64,000 bases of DNA from Arthrobacter sp. Leaf141. Lineage in GTDB: Bacteria; Actinomycetota; Actinomycetes; Actinomycetales; Micrococcaceae. The notes beneath the pieces were generated by a model. It was not told the origin of the DNA, ran no database searches, and saw nothing but the letters and a program-made list of their open reading frames with translations. The translations under genes were made by a program, and so were the position numbers. Of this stretch, positions 8,832 through 16,783 are shown in pieces. Position 1 is the stretch's first letter. Every line of letters begins with the position of its first letter. The stretch lies in assembly GCF_001424565.1 (NCBI RefSeq), contig NZ_LMOL01000019.1, positions 14,925 to 78,924 on the forward strand, written 5' to 3'.

Positions 8832-8897
8832 CCCAACTGGCTCGCAGTTGTTGTCGTTTTGAGCCCCCAAAACGACAACAACTGCGAGTCAGTTGGG
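8832..8897. repeat. Long palindromic repeat family A, copy 2
   Basis: Near-perfect palindrome: 29-nt arms at 8832-8860 and 8869-8897 with one mismatch, around the 8-nt loop GAGCCCCC. The core TCGCAGTTGTTGTCGTTTT is identical to copy 1. It lies between hutU and hutH, ending 22 nt before the hutH start, so the polycistronic RNA would carry a very stable hairpin there. Confidence 0.93.
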
Positions 8898-8919
8898 AGG
8901 AACCACCGAAGTAGGAACC

Positions 8920-10512
8920 ATGACCGTCACCACCCACACACCCCGCACCGTTACCCTCGGCTCCAGCGGCGTCACGCCCGAGGAGGTTGTCGCCGTCGCG
9001 CGCCACGGCGCCCAAGTGACCATCGCCCAGGACGCCCTGGACGAGGTTGCCCGGGTCCGCGCGCACATCGACCGCCTGGCAGCCAGCGACGTCCCCGCGT
9101 ACGGCATTTCCACCGGTTTCGGGGCCCTGGCCAATCGGCACATCCCGAACGAACTGCGCACGCAGCTGCAGAAAAGCCTCATCCGCTCGCACGCCGCCGG
9201 GATGGGCCCCGCCGTCGAGCGCGAAGTGGTCCGGGGCATCATGTTCCTCCGCGCCAAGACGCTCGCCTCAGGCCGCACCGGCGTCAGGCCCCTGGTGCTG
9301 CAGGCAATGGTGGCGGTCCTGAACGCCGGTATCACGCCGGTGGTCCGCGAATTCGGCTCGCTGGGCTGCTCGGGCGACCTCGCCCCGCTGTCGCACTGCG
9401 CCCTGGTGCTGATGGGTGAAGGCGAAGCGGAAGGGCCCGACGGCGTCCGTTACGGCGGGCGCGGCGAGGAACCGGTTGCGGCGCTGTTGGCAGCCCACGG
9501 CATCGAGCCGGTGGTCCTCGCCGAAAAGGAGGGGCTGGCGCTGGTCAACGGCACCGAGGGAATGCTGGGCATGCTGCTGATGGCCATCGCGGACATCCGG
9601 CACCTGCTGACGACGGCGGACATCACCGCCGCGCTCAGCGTCGAGGCGCTGCTGGGAACCGACCAGGTGTTCCGTCCCGAACTGCACGGCGCGTTGCGTC
9701 CGCATCCGGGGCAGGCCGACAGTGCGGGAAACATGCTGCGGGTCCTGTCCGGTTCGCCGATCGTCGCCTCCCACCGCGTGGGGGACACCCGGGTCCAGGA
9801 CGCCTACTCGCTGCGTTGCGCGCCGCAGGTGGCAGGGGCCGTCCGGGACACTGTGACGCACGCCGAACTGGTGGCGTCCCGTGAGCTGGCCGCCGCGATC
9901 GACAACCCCGTGGTCCTGCCGGACGGCGAGGTCAGCTCCAACGGAAACTTCCACGGCGCTCCGGTGGCGTACGTCCTGGATTACCTGGCCATCGCCGTCG
10001 CGGACCTGGGCTCCATGGCTGAGCGGCGCACGGACAGGATGCTGGATCCGGCCCGGTCCCACGGGCTTCCCGCGTTTCTGGCTGCCGATCCCGGCGTGGA
10101 CTCCGGCCTGATGATTGCCCAGTACACGCAGGCCGGGCTGGTGTCCGAGAACAAGCGGCTGGCCGTCCCGGCGTCCGTGGATTCCATCCCCAGCTCTGCG
10201 ATGCAGGAAGACCACGTGTCCATGGGCTGGCACGCGGCCCGCAAGCTCCGCAAAGCGGTGGAGAACCTGCGGCGGGTCCTCGCCATCGAACTGGTGACCT
10301 CCGCCCGGGCACTGGACATCCGTACCCAGCTCTCCGGCGGTGTCCTGACCCCGGGGCCCGCCGGGACAGCGGTGCTGGCCGTGCTGCGTGCCGTTGTGGA
10401 GGGGCCGGGATCGGACCGTTTCCTCTCGCCGGAACTGGAAGCGGCGGACCGTCTGGTGGCCAGTAGCGAAGTGCTGCGGGCTGCCGAATCCGCCGTCGGC
10501 GCGCTGGCGTAG
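8920..10512 (+). CDS. hutH: Histidine ammonia-lyase
   Basis: A 530-residue lyase that converts L-histidine to urocanate and ammonia. The self-made MIO cofactor site reads GSLGCSGDLAPLSH with Cys150-Ser151-Gly152 in place of the usual Ala-Ser-Gly; I recall the same variant from other actinobacterial HutH. Other hallmarks are YGISTGFGALA near residue 59, NGTEGMLGMLLMA, and the active-site segment SLRCAPQVAGAV. The start was set at MTVTTHTP, just behind an AGTAGGA ribosome site; the ATG-like codon at 8893 would lie inside the palindromic repeat. Confidence 0.96.
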   Translation: MTVTTHTPRTVTLGSSGVTPEEVVAVARHGAQVTIAQDALDEVARVRAHIDRLAASDVPAYGISTGFGALANRHIPNELRTQLQKSLIRSHAAGMGPAVEREVVRGIMFLRAKTLASGRTGVRPLVLQAMVAVLNAGITPVVREFGSLGCSGDLAPLSHCALVLMGEGEAEGPDGVRYGGRGEEPVAALLAAHGIEPVVLAEKEGLALVNGTEGMLGMLLMAIADIRHLLTTADITAALSVEALLGTDQVFRPELHGALRPHPGQADSAGNMLRVLSGSPIVASHRVGDTRVQDAYSLRCAPQVAGAVRDTVTHAELVASRELAAAIDNPVVLPDGEVSSNGNFHGAPVAYVLDYLAIAVADLGSMAERRTDRMLDPARSHGLPAFLAADPGVDSGLMIAQYTQAGLVSENKRLAVPASVDSIPSSAMQEDHVSMGWHAARKLRKAVENLRRVLAIELVTSARALDIRTQLSGGVLTPGPAGTAVLAVLRAVVEGPGSDRFLSPELEAADRLVASSEVLRAAESAVGALA

Positions 10513-10674
10513 CGCCGAAGAATCTTTCGTGTTCCCGGCCGAAGCGTCCGCCAGGCGGAATATCCGCCCGTCGTGGCGCGGTGGCGGCGCCGAGTGTAGT
10601 AGAACTGAAGGTGTAGTGAAAGTCACATCAACGAAGCTGTGGCGCAGAACGTATACAAAGGGGTAGAAGTTCAC

Positions 10675-10911
10675 ATGAAAGCACGCGGGGCAGTCCTATC
10701 AAGGCGCGGCGCCCATTCCGCCGAAATTTCCAACTGGAAGAACCTCCGGGTTGGGGATCACGTAGAAATCATCAAACATGCTCAACTGGTGGCTGCCGGG
10801 GAGGTGGAAGAGGTTTCCCAAAGCGGAAACGTCCTCTGGCTCGTCGCGGCGGGCCCGGCTGAGAAGCCACTCTTCCTGAAATCGGACGGTGTCCAGGTCC
10901 GGCGGACCTGA
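10675..10911 (+). CDS. Small conserved protein, possible SH3-like barrel
   Basis: A 78-residue protein I cannot assign to a named family. It is rich in beta-strand pattern: NWKNLRVGDHVEIIKHAQLVA, then a turn and VLWLVAAG, ending KSDGVQVRRT. The GDHVEI segment resembles SH3-like or KOW-type barrels, which bind nucleic acid or protein, but this is a weak likeness. The start MKARG is preferred over the upstream Met because it follows the purine-rich AAGGGGTAGAAG. It stands alone, with its own strong terminator, after hutH. Confidence 0.72.
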   Translation: MKARGAVLSRRGAHSAEISNWKNLRVGDHVEIIKHAQLVAAGEVEEVSQSGNVLWLVAAGPAEKPLFLKSDGVQVRRT

Positions 10912-10944
10912 CAACCATCCCCAGCCTGTTCTTCCGGGAACCGG

Positions 10945-10981
10945 AAATCCCCGCACTGCATCGGCAGGGCGGGGATTTTTT
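10945..10981 (+). terminator. Strong Rho-independent terminator
   Basis: AAATCCCCGC pairs with GCGGGGATTT across a 14-nt loop and runs into six T residues. It ends transcription of the small gene at 10675. Confidence 0.85.
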
Positions 10982-11021
10982 GTGGCGCGGAAGCGACGGC
11001 AGTCAAGCGGCCGCTGGCAGC

Positions 11022-11282
11022 TTACGCGGCGATGGCCTCGTAGGTTTCGCCGAAGGGCACCGACTCGTCCAGTGCCACGGTGTAGCGGCCCGGGTGCAGG
11101 CGGGTCACCAGGATGCCGCAGCCGGCCTCCTGGGCTGGCCCTTCGATCAGCCCGGCGACGGCCTCTTCCAGTCCGGCGTGGACGTCGAGGGCGCGGGAGA
11201 ATTCCAGGTCGATGGACGTGACCGGCTCCGTTCCGGCGGGGCCGGTGGTGGCGGGAAGTCGTTCGAGGGTGGCTGCAGTCAT
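11022..11282 (-). CDS. Conserved hypothetical protein
   Basis: An 86-residue soluble protein of unknown function. It contains the sequence HAGLEEAVAGLIEGPAQEAGCGI and TRLHPGRYTVALDESVPFGET, a mixed alpha/beta pattern with one cysteine, and no signal peptide or membrane segment. It has its own promoter (CTGACA and TAGAAT at 11322-11351). The neighbours are unrelated and do not suggest a role. Confidence 0.72.
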   Translation of the reverse strand: MTAATLERLPATTGPAGTEPVTSIDLEFSRALDVHAGLEEAVAGLIEGPAQEAGCGILVTRLHPGRYTVALDESVPFGETYEAIAA

Positions 11283-11321
11283 GAGTGAACTTTCTGTGTT
11301 TCGTGCCTCAGGGCAGCTCCC

Positions 11322-11351
11322 ATTCTACCGTCCGGACAGCAAATATGTCAG
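11322..11351 (-). promoter_or_regulatory. Sigma-70-type promoter for the 86-aa protein gene
   Basis: On the minus strand, -35 CTGACA (11346-11351) and -10 TAGAAT (11322-11327) are separated by 18 nt, about 40 nt before the start codon at 11282. Between the boxes lies the palindrome GTCCGGAC (11330-11337). Confidence 0.6.
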
Positions 11352-11514
11352 ATGACTGCCTACCAGACAGGTGAATTTCCCGCCGGAAAGCCTTGCCGCC
11401 GCAGGTCAGCCGGTGATGAGGGGCTGGTCACAATCTGCTTCGTTGGCGGCCGGATGGTGCCATAAGCAACCATGGAAGCATCCCGCTGAGCCACCGGACC
11501 GAAGGAGATTCCCG

Positions 11515-12384
11515 ATGAAAATCATGCGCCTGGGCAAGATCGGCAGCGAACAGCCAGCCGTGCTGGTGACGGATGGGGACGGCTCGCCGCAGTACTTCAG
11601 CCTGTTGCCGCTCACGGCGGAAATTGATGGGGATTTCCTGGCCGGCGGCGGGATGGACCAGGTCCGGGATGCCCTCGCGGCCGGTGCCCTGCCTATTCTT
11701 GACGGCGCGGAGGCGATGCGCGTTGGCTCCCCCGTGGCCCGGCCCGGGTCGGTGGTGGGAATCGGGATGAACTATGCCGCCCACGCGGCCGAGTCAGGGT
11801 CCGCACCGCCGGAAATCCCGGTGGTTTTCCTGAAGCCCAGCAATACTGTGGCCGGCCCGTTTGACCCGACGCCGGTCCCGCCCCGCTCCGGAAAGTTCGA
11901 CTGGGAAGTGGAGCTGGGCATTGTGATCGGCAGGGAGGCCAGCTACCTGGCCGGCACGGCGGAAGCTGCCGCCTGCATCGCCGGTTACGTCACCGCCAAT
12001 GACCTGTCGGAGCGTGAGTACCAGCTGCCAGGCGAGGCCGGCCAGTGGACCAAGGGCAAGTCGCTCCCCGGCAGCACACCCCTGGGCCCCTGGCTGGTCC
12101 CGGCGGCTGATACGGACGGCGGCACCCTGCAGCTGCGCAGCTGGGTGAACGGAGAACCCCGCCAGGGCTCGTCAACGGCGGAACTGATCTTTGACGCCGC
12201 AACGCTGGTGCACCACTGCAGCCAGTACATGCGGCTGGAACCCGGGGACGTCATCCTCACCGGAACCCCGGAAGGCGTCGCGCTCAGCGGCCGCTTTCCC
12301 TACCTTCGGCCGGGCGACGTGGTTGAAGTCGAAGTGGAAGGCCTGGGACGTCAACGCCAGGAACTGTTCCGCGCCGCGCCGTAG
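11515..12384 (+). CDS. Fumarylacetoacetate hydrolase family protein
   Basis: A 289-residue FAH-superfamily enzyme. Metal-binding and core motifs include GIGMNYAAHA, FLKPSNTVAGP, KFDWEVELGIVIG, NDLSERE and DVILTGTPEGVALS. Members hydrolyse or decarboxylate beta-diketones and 2-hydroxy-4-oxo acids such as fumarylpyruvate, or open ring-cleavage products, using Mg2+. The start MKIMRLGKIG follows GAAGGAG. It is monocistronic here, so its exact substrate in aromatic-acid or sugar-acid catabolism is open. Confidence 0.85.
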   Translation: MKIMRLGKIGSEQPAVLVTDGDGSPQYFSLLPLTAEIDGDFLAGGGMDQVRDALAAGALPILDGAEAMRVGSPVARPGSVVGIGMNYAAHAAESGSAPPEIPVVFLKPSNTVAGPFDPTPVPPRSGKFDWEVELGIVIGREASYLAGTAEAAACIAGYVTANDLSEREYQLPGEAGQWTKGKSLPGSTPLGPWLVPAADTDGGTLQLRSWVNGEPRQGSSTAELIFDAATLVHHCSQYMRLEPGDVILTGTPEGVALSGRFPYLRPGDVVEVEVEGLGRQRQELFRAAP

Positions 12385-12444
12385 CAAAACGCGCCGGGGG
12401 TGCGCCGTGCTGGTGCACCTCCGACGCGGCTCCTGCCGAAAGTA

Positions 12445-12825
12445 TCAGGCGGCCAGGGCTACCCAGCCGGAGCATCCGTAGATTCCCGTATTGGCACTGC
12501 GGTTGTTGAGGCAGGCGCGCAGGTAGACCGTTCCGCCGATGCCGCTGTTCTGGGCAGCAGAGGTCGTTCCGGTGCCATTGCTGTTGGTGAGGGTCGCCGT
12601 GTAGGTGCGCCCATTGAGGGTGTATTGAAGCTGTGCCACGGAGGAAATGCCGTCCTTCCGGGTGTCGGTGCTTGAGACCGTATTTGTGGCCGAATTCCAG
12701 TAGGCCGACGATCCACCCACCGATGCCCCGCCGCTGGCGAAAGCCATCGAGGGGGTCGCAAGCATCGTTATGCCCACGGCACCCGCGACGGCGGCCGACG
12801 CGATTCCCAGCTTGGATTTACGCAT
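12445..12825 (-). CDS. Small secreted protein
   Basis: A 126-residue exported protein. Residues 1-31 are a Sec signal peptide (MRKSKLGIASAAVAGAVGIT, hydrophobic core, likely cut after AFA). The mature part is Gly/Ser/Thr/Asn-rich with beta character and two cysteines near the C-terminus (RACLNN and IYGCSGWV) that could form a disulfide. I do not recognise a family; general likeness is to small actinobacterial secreted proteins. TGACAGTTTTGTCA upstream is a small dyad that may belong to its promoter. Confidence 0.75.
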   Translation of the reverse strand: MRKSKLGIASAAVAGAVGITMLATPSMAFASGGASVGGSSAYWNSATNTVSSTDTRKDGISSVAQLQYTLNGRTYTATLTNSNGTGTTSAAQNSGIGGTVYLRACLNNRSANTGIYGCSGWVALAA

Positions 12826-12968
12826 GTCATAAGTCCTTCCCTTGGCGGATCACTGTGCGAACGGCGTGCGATGTGACAGTTTTGTCAGCCGCTCTGTCAA
12901 ATAGTTACATTGCTCGCCAAGGTTAATCAAGAGTCTGGATGAAATCGGATCAGCCCGCTGTTAGACCA

Positions 12969-13015
12969 AAGAGCCCCGGCTGCCGGTCCGCGAGGGAGGG
13001 CAGGCCGGGGCTCTT
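12969..13015 (-). terminator. Strong hairpin terminator for universal stress gene
   Basis: AAGAGCCCCGGC and GCCGGGGCTCTT pair perfectly. Read on the minus strand, the stem ends in CTCTTT, just 17 nt beyond the stop of the gene at 13032. Confidence 0.75.
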
Positions 13016-13031
13016 AGGGTTCAGGTTTTCC

Positions 13032-13424
13032 TTAGCCGGCTTTGACGGCGAGGACCGGGCAGTCGGCCTCGAGCAGTATCCGCTGCGAGACGCTGCCCAT
13101 AATCAGCTTGCCCACCGGGGTGCGGCGGCGCAGGCCGATCACAATCAGCTCCGCGTTGTGCTCCTCGGCGGCGTCCAGGACTTCAGCTGCAGCATCGTGG
13201 CCACGGACCGGCTGCTTGATCACGTGTTTGATGCCCTGGGTCGCCAGCCGGTCTTCGATGCTCTGGATTTCGGAATCCTGCGCGTACCGGTTGTCCACCA
13301 GCGCGTCACCTTTTGACGAGTTGATGACCAGCAGGGTGGTGTCGGTTTTCCGGGCTTCGGCGATGGCCTGGGTCAGGGCCGCTTCACCTTCCGGGGTGGG
13401 GACGTATCCCACAACGATCGTCAT
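13032..13424 (-). CDS. Universal stress protein (UspA family)
   Basis: A 130-residue single-domain Usp. It begins MTIVVGYVPTPEGEAAL, has an AEVLDAAEEHNAELIVIGLRRR segment, and ends with the nucleotide-binding-type text GKLIMGSVSQRILLEADCPVLAVK. This corresponds to the G2xG9xG(S/T) ATP motif of the UspFG class, though the glycine pattern here is partial. Start follows GGAGCAAAC. It is separated from the Tct transporter genes by 55 nt and shares their orientation, so read-through is possible. Confidence 0.9.
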   Translation of the reverse strand: MTIVVGYVPTPEGEAALTQAIAEARKTDTTLLVINSSKGDALVDNRYAQDSEIQSIEDRLATQGIKHVIKQPVRGHDAAAEVLDAAEEHNAELIVIGLRRRTPVGKLIMGSVSQRILLEADCPVLAVKAG

Positions 13425-13479
13425 GTTTGCTCCTTGGGTCTGCACACGGTTGATGGATGGCTGGGAAGCCTGCGGCTTT

Positions 13480-15018
13480 TCAGTCGCTGTAGTCGGCTGC
13501 TCCGGAATTGGCGGGCAGCAGTGGCTTCTTCCCGGGGCGGTTGCGCTTGATCAGTTTCAGCGCGAACGGCCAGGCCAGGATGATCGCCACAATGATGTAC
13601 ACCACGACGGCGATCGGCTCGCTCCACAGCCCTGCCGGGTCGCCTGCGCTCAGCTGCAGGGTCTTCCGCAGCTGGCCTTCGATGCGCGGGCCCAGGATGA
13701 CGCCAAGGATCAGGGGCAGGACCGGAAGCCCGAAGCGCCGCATCATAAAGCCCAGGGCGCCCAGGACCAGCAGGATCATCAGGTCGAAGGCCTGCAGGTT
13801 CACCGAATAGGCGCCCAGTGTGGCGAAGAAGAGGATGCCGGCGTACAGGTAGGGGCGGGGGAGCTGCAGCAGCTTGGCCCACAGGGGTGCCAGCGGCAGG
13901 TTGATGATCAGGAGCAGGAAGTTGCCAATGAACAGGCTGGCGATCAGTGCCCACACCAGGGGCCCCTGGCTGGAGAACAGCTGGGGTCCGGGCTGGATGC
14001 CGTAGCTGGTGAACGCCGCGAGCATCACCGCTGCCGTGGCGTTGGTGGGCAGGCCAAGGGCCAGCATGGGGGTCAGGGTTCCGGCGGCGGCCGCGTTGTT
14101 TGCGGCCTCCGGGCCTGCCACGCCCTCGATGGCGCCCTTCCCGAACTCCTCCGGGTGCTTCGAGAGGCGCTTCTCCGTCACGTAGGACAGGAAGGTGGGA
14201 ATTTCGGCGCCGCCGGCCGGCAGTGCACCGAACGGGAACCCGAACGCCGTGCCCCGCAGCCACGGTTTCCAGGACCGCTTCCAGTCCGATTTGCCCATCC
14301 AGGGCTGTCCCACGGGAATGGCGTGCAGGGGAGTGCGGCGCAGGTGCGCAGCGACCCAGAGCGCCTCGCCCACCGCGAAGATGGCCACGGCCACCACCAC
14401 GATGTCCAGTCCGTCGGCCAGCAGGGGCTGGCCGAAGGTCAGGCGGCGCTGGCCGGTGACGGAGTCGATGCCCACCAGGCCGATGGCCAGGCCCAGGCCC
14501 AGCGAGGCGAAGCCGCGGAGCCGGGACGAACCCAGGACGGCGGTGACGGCAAGCAGGGCGAGGATCATGATCGCGAAGTAGCTGGGCGCGCCCAGGCTGA
14601 CGGCGAACTTGACCACAATCGGTGCGCAGACGGCCAGGAGGGCGGTGCCGATGGTGCCGGCGACGAACGAGCCGATGGCCGCCGTCGCCAGCGCCTGCGC
14701 CGCCCGTCCGGCCTTGGCCATCTTGTTGCCTTCGATGGCTGTCACCACCGACGACGATTCGCCGGGTGTGTTCAGCAGGATGGAGGTGGTGGACCCGCCG
14801 TACATGCCGCCGTAGTAGATGCCGGCGAACATGATGAAGGCGCTGGTGGGTTCCAGGGCGTACGTGACGGGAAGCAGCAGTGCCACCGTCATGGCCGGGC
14901 CCAGGCCCGGGAGGACGCCGACGGCGGTACCCAGGATGACGCCGATCACGGCGTACATGAAGTTCAGCGGGGTGAGGGCGGTGGCAAAACCGTCCATCAG
15001 TGAGGACCAGACGTCCAT
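13480..15018 (-). CDS. tctA: Tripartite tricarboxylate transporter, large permease TctA
   Basis: A 512-residue integral membrane protein of the TctA family. Typical motifs are [21 protein letters not shown] near residues 29-49, [22 protein letters not shown], and the internal repeat with [21 protein letters not shown] and [13 protein letters not shown]. It forms the transport channel for tri- or dicarboxylates with TctB and the binding protein TctC. Its start codon overlaps the TctB stop (TAATG arrangement), so translation is coupled. The operon tctC-tctB-tctA is divergent from a CitA/CitB-type two-component system. Confidence 0.95.
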   Translation of the reverse strand: MDVWSSLMDGFATALTPLNFMYAVIGVILGTAVGVLPGLGPAMTVALLLPVTYALEPTSAFIMFAGIYYGGMYGGSTTSILLNTPGESSSVVTAIEGNKMAKAGRAAQALATAAIGSFVAGTIGTALLAVCAPIVVKFAVSLGAPSYFAIMILALLAVTAVLGSSRLRGFASLGLGLAIGLVGIDSVTGQRRLTFGQPLLADGLDIVVVAVAIFAVGEALWVAAHLRRTPLHAIPVGQPWMGKSDWKRSWKPWLRGTAFGFPFGALPAGGAEIPTFLSYVTEKRLSKHPEEFGKGAIEGVAGPEAANNAAAAGTLTPMLALGLPTNATAAVMLAAFTSYGIQPGPQLFSSQGPLVWALIASLFIGNFLLLIINLPLAPLWAKLLQLPRPYLYAGILFFATLGAYSVNLQAFDLMILLVLGALGFMMRRFGLPVLPLILGVILGPRIEGQLRKTLQLSAGDPAGLWSEPIAVVVYIIVAIILAWPFALKLIKRNRPGKKPLLPANSGAADYSD

Positions 15019-15521
15019 TAGAGGATTCCTTCCAGGAGTCCGGCGGGCAGGGCGATGCCGAGGCCGAGGTAGAAGCCGTAGAAGGTCAGCAGCGACAGTG
15101 CCACCGAGATGATCCCGTCACGGATGTAGTGGCGGCTGCCCAGGGCCAGCACGCTGCCCCAGAACAGGACAGTTCCGGAGATGACCCAGCCGGCCCAGTC
15201 GATGAGCAGGATGTTCAGGACAAATGCCCCTGCCAGCGGCAGGACGGTCTTCCAGTCGGCGGGGTGGCTGAGGTCAACGTCCTCGCCGCCTTCGGCCTCG
15301 CCCTTGCCGCCACGGAGGACGTTGATGGCCAGCATCACGGCGCAGACGATCAGCAGGGCCGCCACGATGAACGGGACGGTCTTGGGACCCACCGGATCCG
15401 ACTTCGAATACGGGGTGACCAATCCGTTGGCGTCGAGGAAAACCACAACGCCGGCCGCCCCGAGCAGGAGGGCTACCCCCAGCTCGGAGCGGCCTTTGAG
15501 GCTGGTAGCCAAGGAACTCAC
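15018..15521 (-). CDS. tctB: Tripartite tricarboxylate transporter, small subunit TctB
   Basis: A 167-residue TctB-family membrane protein with four hydrophobic segments, beginning with [17 protein letters not shown] and including [19 protein letters not shown]. It partners TctA. Its start overlaps the tctC stop by 4 nt and its stop overlaps tctA. Confidence 0.9.
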   Translation of the reverse strand: MSSLATSLKGRSELGVALLLGAAGVVVFLDANGLVTPYSKSDPVGPKTVPFIVAALLIVCAVMLAINVLRGGKGEAEGGEDVDLSHPADWKTVLPLAGAFVLNILLIDWAGWVISGTVLFWGSVLALGSRHYIRDGIISVALSLLTFYGFYLGLGIALPAGLLEGIL

Positions 15522-16528
15522 GCCAACCCGAGCTTCGTCAGGACGTCAGCCACCCGCTTGTCCTGTTCGGTGAGGAAGGACGCAAACTCGTCGCCCGTGA
15601 TGAACGCGTCGGTCCAGCTGTGGGTCTTGAGGGCTTCCTTCCAGCTGGCACTCGCGTGCATCTTTTCGAGTGCGGCGATCAGTGCGGCCTTGTCGGCGTC
15701 GTTGATGCCCGGAGGGGCCACGATGCCGCGCCAGTTGGTGAAGACCAGGTCGATCTTGGATTCCTTCAGCGTGGGTGCATCCACGCCTTCGAGCCGCTCG
15801 GCACCGCTGGTGGCGAGAACCCGGATTTCACCGGACTGGATCTGCTGCAGGTATTCGCCGGCACCCGAAGCGGCGAAGCCGAGCTTGTTGCCCAGGATCG
15901 CGGGGAGCAGGTCGCCGCCGCCGTCGTAGGAGACGAAGTTGACCTTGGTGGCGTCGATGCCCACCGCGCCGGCCAGCTGCATGGGCAGCAGGTGGTCCGG
16001 TCCGCCCGGTGAGGAGCCGCCGCCCACGGCGATGGAGCCCGGATCGGCCTTCCATGCCGTCACCAGGTCATCGATGGTTTTGTACGGCGAATCCTTGCTC
16101 ACCATGATGGCGCCAGGCTCTTCGATCAGGCGGGCCAGCGGGGTGGTGCCCGTCAGCTTCGATTCGGACTTGTTGGTGTAGCTGGCGCCCACCACGCCAA
16201 GGCCCATGAGCATGGTGAGGTCGCCGTTGCCCTTTTCGTTGACCACGCGGGCCAGGCCCACGGTGCCGCCGGCGCCGGCGAGGTTGAAGACCTCGGTGTT
16301 GGTGGAGATCTTCTCGTCATCGAGAACCTTCGCGGCGGCACGGGCGGTGGTGTCATAGCCGCCACCGGGGGTGTTGGGGACCATGATCTGCAGTCCGGTG
16401 ATGGGGCCGGCAGCGGCGCCGGAGCTTTCCGAACCGGTGGAGCTCTTACCTGTGGCACCGCAGCCGGTAGCCATCAGGGCGATGCCGGCGGCGACGGCGG
16501 CAATACGCAATGCGCGGATTTGGCGCAT
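15518..16528 (-). CDS. tctC: Tripartite tricarboxylate transporter substrate-binding protein TctC
   Basis: A 336-residue extracytoplasmic binding protein of the Bug/TctC family. The signal peptide ends in lipobox MATGC with Cys23 as the lipid anchor. Substrate-binding motifs are MVPNTPGGGYDTTARAAAKVL, VGGGSSPGGPDHL and WRGIVAPPGIND. It delivers a carboxylate such as citrate or tricarballylate to TctAB. It is the first gene of the operon; the 255-nt gap to the sensor kinase gene contains an AT-richer patch near 16612-16650 (TTATGTACGCAGAG, AAGTTAAGTTC) that may hold the response-regulator site. Confidence 0.93.
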   Translation of the reverse strand: MRQIRALRIAAVAAGIALMATGCGATGKSSTGSESSGAAAGPITGLQIMVPNTPGGGYDTTARAAAKVLDDEKISTNTEVFNLAGAGGTVGLARVVNEKGNGDLTMLMGLGVVGASYTNKSESKLTGTTPLARLIEEPGAIMVSKDSPYKTIDDLVTAWKADPGSIAVGGGSSPGGPDHLLPMQLAGAVGIDATKVNFVSYDGGGDLLPAILGNKLGFAASGAGEYLQQIQSGEIRVLATSGAERLEGVDAPTLKESKIDLVFTNWRGIVAPPGINDADKAALIAALEKMHASASWKEALKTHSWTDAFITGDEFASFLTEQDKRVADVLTKLGLA

Positions 16529-16783
16529 GGTGTTCCTCTTCTCAAGAAATATGTTCAGCAGGACTGACTGGTGTTTCGATGCTAGGGGCGTCCGTGACCG
16601 GGGTCACTCTTATGTACGCAGAGAAAGTTAAGTTCATTGCGTTCACGTTTCCGGCCCCTCATGGTCCCGGCCACGCGTCGGGTCCCGCCGGGGGCCCGGC
16701 CCCGCCGGTCCGCGGGCCTGCGGTATAGTTCCGGTACCCCGGCACCGGCCGGCTGCCGCACCCCACCATAAGGACCAACCAGA

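Noticed and set aside
13042..15003. Plus-strand frame of about 650 codons over the Usp and TctA genes
   Set aside because: Shadow frame; TctA on the minus strand has full family motifs. The frame's Gln/Asp/Gly-rich text is typical of antisense GC-rich sequence.
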